14,802 bases of DNA from Fibrobacterota bacterium. Its GTDB lineage: Bacteria > Fibrobacterota > Chitinivibrionia > Chitinivibrionales > JANQEN01. Location: NCBI GenBank assembly GCA_030619215.1, contig JAUXBV010000015.1, forward strand, positions 1-14,802. Reading direction: 5' to 3'. Positions within the stretch are counted from its first letter, which is position 1. The number at the start of each line of letters is the position of its first letter. Positions 1-7,200 of the stretch are shown piece by piece. The position numbers and the translations under genes were made by a program. The notes beneath the pieces were generated by a model. That model did no database searches. It saw only the letters and a program-made list of their open reading frames with translations, and was not told where the DNA came from.

Positions 1-1
1 A

Positions 2-1588
2 GTGCTTAATGTTTACGGGCGCCTTGCACTGCTTTCTCCAGGTGAACATCTTTCACAGATCCTTCAACGTGCAGGTATACAAAACTTTCTGAAGATTTAT
101 AATACCGAAGACGAATTAAAAAAGGCATCTGATGAAATAATACAGCAAACGTCTTCGATAAGCATCGCAGAAGTGAAAGCATTTACACCTCCGGAAACAA
201 AACCGGTTTCAGAATTCGAAGATTTTCGTTCAGAGATCGGAAAAGCCATTGTAACAGGCGAACCTGAAGAGAAAACTGAACCCGAAGAAATATTTAAAGT
301 TGACAGTTCCTTTTCAGTTCCTCCACAAATATTTCCACAAGATACTAAGGAACCTGCACAAGGTGAATTCATTGTTTCCGACGAGCCGCAGCAACCTCCT
401 CAGCAATATGGGGAAATTATTTCTGAATTTCCAAAGGCGCCACCCAAATTTCAGGATTTTGAAGCGCAACCCGTAGCGCCTCCATTACAACCGGAATACG
501 ATCAGTTCCAAAAAACCAGTATTCCCGCTTTTGAAGATGCTCCACCCTCACCACCTCAGTTTGAAGCACCGCCGGAAACGCCGCCAATGTTTGAGCCTCC
601 TCCTGAAGCACCACCAAAAGAAAAAATTAAACCCCCGGTCGAAGAAGATGCTAAAGTAGATAAAATAAGAGAACGTGAGAGATTTATTGATGAAGAGCCT
701 GAGGAACTGGTAAAGAAAAAATCTCCGGCAGGCCCGATCATTATCGTTCTAATCCTGATTCTTGTAATCGGCGGAGGTGCCTATTATGTTTTCTTCAATC
801 CTTTCAAGCCAAAAACTCCACCTGTTACAAAAATTGAACAACCGGTAACCGATGAAATACCGCAAATCGAGGTTGAAGAGGAAAAAGAAAAGGAAGTAAC
901 CGAAGAGAAAGAGGTTGAAGAAAAAAAAGCCCCTGCGAAACCGGTCAAAAAGGTTGTAAGACCTAAACCAAGACCGGTAAAAAAAGCAGTAGTAACACCT
1001 ACAAAACCAAAACCCAGACCAAAACCGAAACCAAAGCCTGTAGTTCCTGATAGACTGACCATAACTTCTTACCCGTCAAATGCAAAGGTTATTATCGATG
1101 GTAAAGACAAGGGAAATACTCCTTATACATGGAATAAACCCGCCGTATACGGGCAGGTGACAATCTCTGTCGGGAAGAGCGGCTATGTTGCCAAGAAAAT
1201 GGATATCAAGTATACCGGAGGATCGGTAAAAAAGCATTTTGTTCTTGCAAGAACACCGATAAAACCAAGACCCACTCCTTCTCCAACAAAAAAGGCTACG
1301 GTTACCACAAAACCAACGCCAACGAAACCGGTTGTAACGCCCAAACCGACACCCAAACCAACGCCAAGTGTGACAGGTGGTGCATCGGGAACCGTATTTA
1401 TTTCATCTCTGCCACCAATGGCTGATGTGTATATGGACGGTAAGCTTATCGGTAAAACGAATATTGACAAGTTAAAGGTCAGTGCCGGAACGCATAGTAT
1501 GAAGTTTGTAAAGGGGGATAAACAACTTACGAAACAAATGACATTTAAAGCAGGGGAAAATCCCTCTCAGTTAATCAGGCTTAAATAG
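2..1588 (+). CDS. STAS-like/transmembrane/PEGA-domain protein, 5' end missing
   Basis: The frame is open to the left edge, so the GTG at position 2 is probably internal and the true N-terminus lies outside the window. The first ~47 residues resemble the C-terminal half of a STAS domain (GRLALLSPGEHLSQIL, then a TEDEL helix), the fold of anti-sigma-factor antagonists. Next come an acidic, proline-rich stretch (~55-215), a basic patch, one transmembrane segment (~246-265, PIIIVLILILVIGGGAYYVF), a K/P/E-rich linker (~275-348), a PEGA domain (~352-417, with SNAKVIIDG and KGNTPY), a T/P/K-rich linker, and a second PEGA domain (464-528, with MADVYMDGKLIGKT). PEGA domains are beta-rich surface modules found in bacterial envelope proteins. 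The likely topology is a cytoplasmic STAS part, one membrane pass and PEGA domains in the periplasm. The function is unknown; a link between a cytoplasmic signalling partner and the envelope is inference. A hairpin terminator follows directly. Confidence 0.85.
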   Translation: MLNVYGRLALLSPGEHLSQILQRAGIQNFLKIYNTEDELKKASDEIIQQTSSISIAEVKAFTPPETKPVSEFEDFRSEIGKAIVTGEPEEKTEPEEIFKVDSSFSVPPQIFPQDTKEPAQGEFIVSDEPQQPPQQYGEIISEFPKAPPKFQDFEAQPVAPPLQPEYDQFQKTSIPAFEDAPPSPPQFEAPPETPPMFEPPPEAPPKEKIKPPVEEDAKVDKIRERERFIDEEPEELVKKKSPAGPIIIVLILILVIGGGAYYVFFNPFKPKTPPVTKIEQPVTDEIPQIEVEEEKEKEVTEEKEVEEKKAPAKPVKKVVRPKPRPVKKAVVTPTKPKPRPKPKPKPVVPDRLTITSYPSNAKVIIDGKDKGNTPYTWNKPAVYGQVTISVGKSGYVAKKMDIKYTGGSVKKHFVLARTPIKPRPTPSPTKKATVTTKPTPTKPVVTPKPTPKPTPSVTGGASGTVFISSLPPMADVYMDGKLIGKTNIDKLKVSAGTHSMKFVKGDKQLTKQMTFKAGENPSQLIRLK

Positions 1589-1597
1589 GTTTTTTTC

Positions 1598-1646
1598 AAT
1601 AACTTCAACTGTAATGTAATTTTTTACGGGTGAAGTTATTTTTTAT
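1598..1646 (+). terminator. Intrinsic terminator after the PEGA gene
   Basis: The perfect 10-bp inverted repeat AATAACTTCA (1598-1607) / TGAAGTTATT (1631-1640) begins ten bases after the stop codon and runs into a T-rich tail at 1639-1644. The loop is 23 nt, long for a terminator, and the stem is AT-rich. A T-run also precedes the left arm, so it could work in both directions. Confidence 0.6.
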
Positions 1647-1660
1647 ACAGATAAAAACAA

Positions 1661-3061
1661 ATGAGAAAAAAGCGTATTATTTATAAATACATAGCTAATT
1701 TTTTCCTAAACAGCCGAACGGGAAAGTTTCATATTCCCCGGCTGTTTTTATTTCTGCTCATCACCTCTTTTCTCCTGTATTTCTGCTCTAAAGTCGATGT
1801 AAGAAAAAGAGATGCGTATCCTTCCCCCCAAAGTCCAATTAGTGCATCTATATCAAACTCTTCATTAGAAACCTTTGTTCAGCTTTTCTCGTATATTGTA
1901 AAGCCCGGAGATACCTTCGCAGGAATTCTTGCAAAGTTTAATATACCCGAGAGGCTAGCTGCCAATTATTACTCATCACTCAAATCTGTTGGTTTTCGCA
2001 CCCTTTTCCCCGGTGACTCACTGGTTATAATCAAAGATAAAAATAAAAACCTTAGAACATGCTCTCTTTTAAGCAGGCTTACACACTGGTATCATATATA
2101 TAACAACGACTCTACCCTGCAAATAGAAAAAAAACCTATTGACGTCACCTGTTACCGGTGTGTTGTCAAGGGAACGCTGCAGACGTCCCTTTCAGAGGAT
2201 ATGTTCAGATATGGCGTGGGAGACGCCCTGGTTATAAAATTCGCCGATATCTTTGCCTGGGATATCAACTTTTTCATGGACCCGAGAAAGGGAGATACAT
2301 TCGAAGTCCTCTTTGAGAAAAAATATCGTGAGGGAAAGCTTATAGGTTATGGACCTATACTTGCTGCAAAGTATATAAGCAGTGAAAAAACTTTTTATGC
2401 TATTGGATTAAAAAACGAAAAGGGTTCATTAAATTACTATGATCTAAATGGCAAGTCAGTTCAAAAGCAATTTTTAAAAGCACCGCTGCGCTTTAACAGG
2501 ATATCTTCAGGATTTGCTTATAGAAGAAAGCACCCTATCCTTGGTATCTATCGCCCCCATTTAGGTATTGATTATGCAGCACCCCGTGGAACTCCGGTAC
2601 ATTCCGCAGCAGACGGCACAGTTACCTTCTCCGGCGTTAAAGGCGATTACGGAAAACATATACGCATATCTCACGGTGCTTCATACCATACCTTCTACGG
2701 CCACCTGAACAGAATCTGCCCCGGCATCAGGCGTGGTATCCGTGTTAAACAAGGCCAATTCATTGGTACGGTAGGTTCAACAGGCCTTGCAACCGGCCCG
2801 CATCTTGACTATCGCATGAAGATAGGCTCCAGATTTGTCAATCCGTTAAAAATATCACTGCCGTCAAAAAAAAGCGTCTCCCCTGAAGATACGGATCGGT
2901 ATGAGAGAGTGAAACAGATGCACCTTTACACCCTGGAAACAAGGTTTAAGAAAAAAGGTTTTTTTGTCCTGGATATTACAAAACCAGAGACACAGGAGTC
3001 AATTGTATCAAAAACAACACCAATACCGGAAGTAAATAATGGTAACGCCCCAAACTCTTGA
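1661..3061 (+). CDS. M23-family murein peptidase with LysM/OapA-like domain
   Basis: Probable periplasmic peptidoglycan endopeptidase (LytM/Gly-Gly type). Residues 1-26 are basic; 27-42 form a hydrophobic signal anchor or signal peptide. A LysM/OapA-like peptidoglycan-binding segment lies at ~78-124 (IVKPGDTFAGILAKF to LFPGDSLVII). The M23 domain spans ~288-400. HLGID supplies the usual zinc ligands H300 and D304, HTFYGHL supplies H348, and GPHLDYR supplies H381. Where most M23 enzymes have HxH, the last zinc ligand is Asp (D383); such HLD variants occur in the family, so activity is plausible but unproven. ATG 1661 is forced, because an in-frame TAA lies at 1652 and no other in-frame ATG precedes the hydrophobic segment. 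No Shine-Dalgarno is visible, and TATACA at 1644-1649 could give a near-leaderless mRNA. The 3' end overlaps the next gene by 23 nt, so the two are probably translationally coupled. Confidence 0.92.
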   Translation: MRKKRIIYKYIANFFLNSRTGKFHIPRLFLFLLITSFLLYFCSKVDVRKRDAYPSPQSPISASISNSSLETFVQLFSYIVKPGDTFAGILAKFNIPERLAANYYSSLKSVGFRTLFPGDSLVIIKDKNKNLRTCSLLSRLTHWYHIYNNDSTLQIEKKPIDVTCYRCVVKGTLQTSLSEDMFRYGVGDALVIKFADIFAWDINFFMDPRKGDTFEVLFEKKYREGKLIGYGPILAAKYISSEKTFYAIGLKNEKGSLNYYDLNGKSVQKQFLKAPLRFNRISSGFAYRRKHPILGIYRPHLGIDYAAPRGTPVHSAADGTVTFSGVKGDYGKHIRISHGASYHTFYGHLNRICPGIRRGIRVKQGQFIGTVGSTGLATGPHLDYRMKIGSRFVNPLKISLPSKKSVSPEDTDRYERVKQMHLYTLETRFKKKGFFVLDITKPETQESIVSKTTPIPEVNNGNAPNS

Positions 3062-3452
3062 AAAAATACGGAATGAGATAATTCTTTCCGGAAGAGACAA
3101 TCGCTATAAACTCGAGGGATACGGCTTTGTATTATCGGGGCTTAACTTTTACTATGCCAAGACAGGGGAAAAACGGCATTTCACCGGCCAGGAGCTGGCA
3201 AAAGGCTTTATTGACTTTGCCGATAAACAATTCGGGCCGCTTGCATATAACGTGCTTGAATCCTGGGGGATACACACCACCAACGACCTTGGGTATATCG
3301 TATATAACCTTATAGACATTAAACTAATCAGTAAAAATGAAAACGACGCCCTTGAAGATTTTTTCAATGTCATTAACATCAAAGATTATTTAAAAAAGAA
3401 AGATAATTACCGCATCGATAAAACATACATTAAAAGCGTAAAAGGTGCTTGA
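3039..3452 (+). CDS. Minf_1886 family protein, small, function unknown
   Basis: This 137-residue protein matches from memory the conserved pattern of the uncharacterised Minf_1886 family: YKLEGYGFVLSGLNFYYAKT, then a GEKRHFTGQELAKG segment, then FGPLAYNVLESWGI, then DLGYIVYNLID followed by a Lys/Asp-rich end. It has no signal peptide or membrane segment, so it is probably cytoplasmic. No biochemical role is known to me. ATG 3039 has a good ribosome-binding site (GGAAG at 3028-3032, 6-nt spacing) inside the end of the M23 gene, and the two frames overlap by 23 nt. The stop codon at 3450-3452 lies inside the -35 box of the tRNA promoter. Confidence 0.88.
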   Translation: MVTPQTLEKIRNEIILSGRDNRYKLEGYGFVLSGLNFYYAKTGEKRHFTGQELAKGFIDFADKQFGPLAYNVLESWGIHTTNDLGYIVYNLIDIKLISKNENDALEDFFNVINIKDYLKKKDNYRIDKTYIKSVKGA

Positions 3453-3477
3453 CATCACTAACCCGTGCATATATATT
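3449..3477 (+). promoter_or_regulatory. Sigma70-type promoter of tRNA-Phe
   Basis: A perfect -35 box TTGACA (3449-3454), a 17-bp spacer and a near-consensus -10 box TATATT (3472-3477) place the transcript start near 3484, about 22 nt before the mature tRNA. The -35 box contains the TGA stop (3450-3452) of the preceding gene. Confidence 0.85.
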
Positions 3478-3505
3478 TTTCTACCTAAATTAACAATATT
3501 TGTGT

Positions 3506-3581
3506 GCCGCTTTAGCTCAGTCGGTAGAGCAAGGGACTGAAAATCCCTGTGTCCGCAGTTCAATTCTGCGAGGCGGCACCA
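3506..3581 (+). tRNA. tRNA-Phe (anticodon GAA), CCA encoded
   Basis: A full cloverleaf can be drawn. The acceptor GCCGCTT (3506-3512) pairs with AGGCGGC (3571-3577), with one T-G wobble. D-stem GCTC/GAGC flanks AGTCGGTA. Anticodon stem AGGGA (3532-3536)/TCCCT (3544-3548) encloses loop CTGAAAA with anticodon GAA at 3539-3541. T-stem CGCAG/CTGCG encloses TTCAATT. The discriminator is A3578 and CCA is encoded at 3579-3581. It closely resembles bacterial tRNA-Phe. Transcription is probably monocistronic, from the promoter at 3449 to the terminator at 3589. Confidence 0.98.
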
Positions 3582-3588
3582 CAAAATC

Positions 3589-3624
3589 AAGGACTTACAG
3601 AGATTTTTGTGAGTCCTTTTTCTT
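3589..3624 (+). terminator. Intrinsic terminator after tRNA-Phe
   Basis: An 11-bp stem, AAGGACTTACA (3589-3599) with TGTGAGTCCTT (3608-3618) including one G-U pair, has an 8-nt loop and is followed by a T-tract (3617-3621, then CTTT). It begins eight bases after the CCA. Confidence 0.88.
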
Positions 3625-3739
3625 TGAAAAGAGGTGCTTTCCACACTTTTTCCACGTTTTATACCGCTTTTGTAAAATCTTCGTAGGTTATTAAAGGAAG
3701 GGGTTCAGTTTTTCGCATCCTAGGGATTAATTATATCCG

Positions 3740-3784
3740 TCATGTAGCTCTCCTATAATAATGGTGATGCAGGCCAGATAGACT
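3740..3784 (-). pseudogene. Transposase C-terminal remnant (minus strand)
   Basis: Read on the minus strand, 3784 down to 3740 encodes SLSGLHHHYYRRAT and then a TGA stop (3742-3740). This is the same C-terminal signature as the plus-strand remnant beside it. Only about 14 codons survive; upstream, the frame runs at once into TAA and into sequence belonging to the plus-strand remnant. It is the 3' end of a second, related insertion element in the opposite orientation. Too little remains to name a family. Confidence 0.65.
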
Positions 3785-3985
3785 TTAGATTATTTCATTA
3801 TTATCAATAAGTACCAGTTAAAGAATATTCTTATAGAATATATTGACTATTATAATTCAAGACGTCCACGTCAGGGCATCGATTAAAACATTCCTAAAAA
3901 GTATATACCTCATAAGAAAAGAAATATTATAAAAATCCCTATTCTATCAGGTTTGCATCATCACTATTACAGGAGGGCTGAATGA
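3776..3985 (+). pseudogene. rve/integrase-core transposase C-terminal remnant
   Basis: One frame from 3776 to 3985 reads as the end of a DDE transposase of the integrase-core (rve) type: R*TLDYFIIINKYQLKN, then ILIEYIDYYNSRRPRQGID*, then NIPKKYIPHKKRNIIKIPIL, then SGLHHHYYRRAE and stop. The usual family sequence here is RECLDHF...LIEYIDYYNxxRPHQGIDQ, so the TAG at 3779-3781 replaces the Glu of REC and the TAA at 3884-3886 replaces the Gln after GID. There is no length change within the segment. The catalytic part is gone, so it cannot be active. It lies between the tRNA-Phe gene and the cellulase locus. Confidence 0.82.
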
Positions 3986-4072
3986 TGGATATCATTTTTC
4001 CATAGGACGATTTTTATAATTGAATAAAAAATTAATCATACAATCTCCAAATAGAATCCTTTTTTACGCACC

Positions 4073-4094
4073 TACTGGTGACATTTATGACACC
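4073..4094. promoter_or_regulatory. Dyad operator-like site 1
   Basis: GGTGACATTTATGACACC (4077-4094) is an inverted repeat with seven of nine symmetric pairs matching. It is preceded by TACT, giving TACTGGTGACAT (4073-4084), which recurs exactly at 4162-4173. It looks like a binding site for a dimeric regulator of the GH9 locus; the regulator is unknown. Confidence 0.4.
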
Positions 4095-4161
4095 GAAAAT
4101 ATAACAAATTTCATTAAATGACATTCTATATAGCCTATAATTATGTATATATAATAATAGA

Positions 4162-4183
4162 TACTGGTGACATAATTATCAGC
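4162..4183. promoter_or_regulatory. Operator-like site 2 next to the -10 box
   Basis: An exact second copy of TACTGGTGACAT (4162-4173) lies 89 bp after the first. Its right half-site is degraded (5 of 9 pairs match). It sits about 45-55 bases before the transcript start predicted from TATAAT at 4209-4214, a usual position for an activator. Confidence 0.4.
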
Positions 4184-4186
4184 TTA

Positions 4187-4214
4187 TTTATTCACTATTT
4201 GTATCTGCTATAAT
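4187..4214 (+). promoter_or_regulatory. Probable promoter of the GH9 locus
   Basis: A perfect TATAAT (4209-4214) has only a poor -35 candidate (TTTATT, 4187-4192, 16-bp spacing). The transcript would start near 4221. A strong -10 with a weak -35 fits an activator-dependent promoter, in line with the repeated site just upstream. Confidence 0.5.
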
Positions 4215-4270
4215 CTTTTAGGTGTTTTTGTTAATCGTCGCAGTTTAAAAAAATGAAAAGGAATGTGAAA

Positions 4271-7200
4271 ATGAATAATAAAAAAATATTTTTCCCTATA
4301 TTCATCCTCTTTCAATTACTCCCCGGTAAATCCGCTGCCGATCCGCTCCCCTATCAACCGGTTGCAACTCCTTTTGCAGATACTGTTGATCAACTCCCTC
4401 GAGACTCCGCAAATATAAAGATCGGACGGGTCAGGATAAATCAGGCCGGCTACCGTCCCTCCGATGAAAAATATTTCTACTATATTGGAACCAATGCTTC
4501 TGATTTTAAAGTCATTAACATTAAAACAGGAAATGTCGCCGGGCAGGGGACATTGACAAACACCGGGAAAACAACAGCAAGCTCCATGTATATCCGCGCA
4601 TCAAATAATACACAGATAATTCCCAATGGCGATACAAAATACGAGCTTACCGGCAGTGAAGTATCAGGCACGGTATTCGAAGGAAAGATACCGGATTTGC
4701 CGGAAGGTGAATATAAAGTTGTTGTCGGCTCTGACGAATCGGGGCCTTTTGTGATTAATGAAAACACCTATGCCTGGGTGCGCGACGCGCTGATAAAATT
4801 CTACGGTGTCAACAGGTGCGGCGATTCCGAATCATGGTTTCATGACAAGTGCCATATAAAAGATGGCCCTAATGGCGATGGTTCGTTATCCGGCGGGTGG
4901 CACGACTGCGGCGACCACATTAAAGAGTCGCAAACCATGAGTTTTGCAATGGTGATTCTTGCCCTTGCAGCATCTGCCCTGCAGGACAGGGATACGGATA
5001 AATACGGCCGCAACCACGCCAAAACAGTATTTACCGACGGCATTCCCGATATACTGTACGAGCTGCGCCACGGCGCAGATTTTGTAAGAAACTCCTATCG
5101 CCAGGCAAATGGAAATGTCAGCAACATGTATACGTCTGTTGGCAACTTCGGGGAGGATCACGCATGGTGGGGAAGGCCTGAGGCTCAGGATAAAATGCCC
5201 AAAGCACAGGGAGGGCCTGTACGCGAGGTGCGGAAGGAGCTCTGGAGCACTGTGCTGGGGCGCTTTGCTGCAGGTATGGCTGTATTCGGCAAATTATATA
5301 ACAAGTATGATTCATCGTATGCTGCTGAAGCGATCACCATTGCTAAAGGTTTATATGCCTATGGCAAAGAAAACCAGACAACCGGCTCATCCCCGGCTTA
5401 CAATGGTGAAAACTCGTATAACGATGATATGGGGCTTGCTGCAATTGCGCTTCTGTGGGCAACCCGCGATACCATATATAAATATGATCTTTTATACAAT
5501 ACTATTATAGGGGCGAACGGCAACCCCTCGTTTCCAAAGGGTACCTTTGCGGGCGGGTGGTTTGCATGCGACAATGCCTCACCGCAGCACGGCCTAGCAA
5601 ATACGGACTGGGCTTCAACCCACACTCCTGCTCTCTGGGCGCTGTACAAACTTATACTCCGCGACGAATCCAGTGCAGCTTTATACGGCATTGACAAAGA
5701 TGAGCGGCTCAACCTGATTGAAGATGTGATCTATGCTATTATAGTTAATATCGGCGATGCCGGCAAAGGTGATATGTCAATTACCCTGCCGCAGCACAGC
5801 CTGGGCTGGAAAAACCACATACTCAAATACGACGGCCTATGGAAAACAATGCACACTCAGCAGGAGTGGGTCTGGAACAGGTACCAGGCAGGCAATATTA
5901 CCGAGCTGTTCTGCTATTACGATATTGCAAAGGACATTCAGGGGACGGCACTTCCCAACACCCCGGCCACAGAGGACTGGAAAGCTGGTGAGGTTAAAAG
6001 GGTGATGGTACAGCAGCTTGACTATATGCTCGGCGTCAACCCCTGGGACGTGAGCATGATCTGCGGCGTGGGCAATAAAAATTTCAACCATCCGCACCAC
6101 AGAACTGCGAATCCCGAAGGAAAGAATTTCCCCGGACTGTTTTACCGGTACAGGCCGCCGGTGGGCGCGCTTCACGGTGGATATGATCCCACAGGCAACG
6201 GCGATTACAAGGAGCATTTTTCCGATTACTTTCACTCAGAAACCGGTATTGACGCAACGACAAATATACTCCTGCCGGTTGTGGGGCTTGGAAAGGATAT
6301 ATCTGGCCAGTCCCCCTATATTTATGTGCATATTGTGTATGTGGATCATGAAAAGGCGATTGTAGAGGTACGGCAGTCATTCTTCGGAGCTGCAACGATC
6401 CGCTACGGTGTGGCACCTTCTGCATCGGATTTTACCGCTCCCTGCGATTCAGCAGGCATATTTCACGTGTTCAATCTCACCGGATTGCAGCCAAGGACAA
6501 CCTATAATTTCGACGTGCTGGTATCGGACGTATTCGGCAATGACACCATTGTAATGGACTGGGTTGACGGCAAACAGGAGTATTTCAGTTTTACCACACT
6601 TTCCACCGGGCCCGATGACGCAATAATCGAAAACGTGAAGGTATGCAGGGTAACACACGACTCGGTTGAGATCTTCTGGCATACACCCAATGGAAAATTC
6701 AACAGTCGTGTCGTTTACGGCACCCAGAAGCCGCCGAGTACAGTGCATGACGGCGATATTGCAGGAATGCCGGTATACTCTCACTATGTTAAGATAGGCG
6801 GCCTGCAGGAGAGAACTACTTACTACTTCTACGTTCAATCCGGCACCACCATTGATGACAATAACGGAAAATACTACACCTTTACCACAACCGTCGAGCA
6901 TGTCGACTTTGACATCCGGGCTCTCCAGTACGATGCCGGGGGCCTTACTGCGCTGGGTATCAACTTTGTCAACCAGGATAAAAAGTCATACGACTCCCTG
7001 GAGCTTCGGCTCTACATACACGGCACAGAACAGGAGGTAGAGGACTTTGCAGCACGGGTTGACATCGGTATCAAATACTCCTCCGCCGGTTTTCAGGACG
7101 AGCATTTCAAGGATGTGGTGGACGGCCCGCTGCAGAAGCAGAAACCGCAAAAGATGGCGGATACCTTTAACCCTGCGGACGACACCTGGCACTGGTACCT

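Larger units (their letters stand above)
3719..4006. repeat. 64-nt inverted repeat from two transposon 3' ends
   Basis: Bases 3719-3782, read on the minus strand, align without gaps to 3943-4006 on the plus strand, with about 50 of 64 positions identical by hand count. Each arm carries the last codons of a transposase (..LSGLHHHYYRRA..stop) plus about 20 nt of similar 3' flank ending in CCTAGG or CATAGG. Differences inside the shared coding part are mostly synonymous. Confidence 0.8.
3986..4252. other. AT-rich gap upstream of the first GH9 gene
   Basis: No gene is visible here. After the end of the transposon similarity (about 4006) the sequence is very AT-rich and holds only the repeated 12-mer, the dyad and the -10 box listed separately. 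The stretch 3625-3718 to the left of the transposon remnants likewise shows no gene; GGGGTTCAGTTTTTCGCATCC at 3700-3720 might be the outer end of the minus-strand element, which is unproven. Confidence 0.7.

Noticed and set aside
961..1365. Repetitive CCNAAACC-like DNA in the PEGA gene as a CRISPR or tandem DNA repeat array.
   Set aside because: It is low-complexity coding for Lys/Pro/Thr linkers; unit lengths are irregular and there are no spacers.
3638..3658. Two DnaA-box-like words (CTTTCCACA, TTTTCCACG) after the tRNA terminator.
   Set aside because: Both deviate from TTATCCACA, there are only two, and no dnaA/dnaN or AT-rich unwinding cluster is next to them.
3719..4006. The inverted repeat as a MITE or a regulatory RNA hairpin.
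   Set aside because: The arms encode transposase C-termini with mostly synonymous differences, which explains the symmetry better.
4253..4270. ATG 4253 as the start of the giant GH9.
   Set aside because: It has no Shine-Dalgarno; AAGGA at 4258-4262 fits ATG 4271, which gives a better signal peptide.
5837..6425. Long open frames on the minus strand inside the GH9 gene.
   Set aside because: They are opposite a confirmed catalytic domain, have no ribosome-binding site or recognisable family, and reflect its codon bias.
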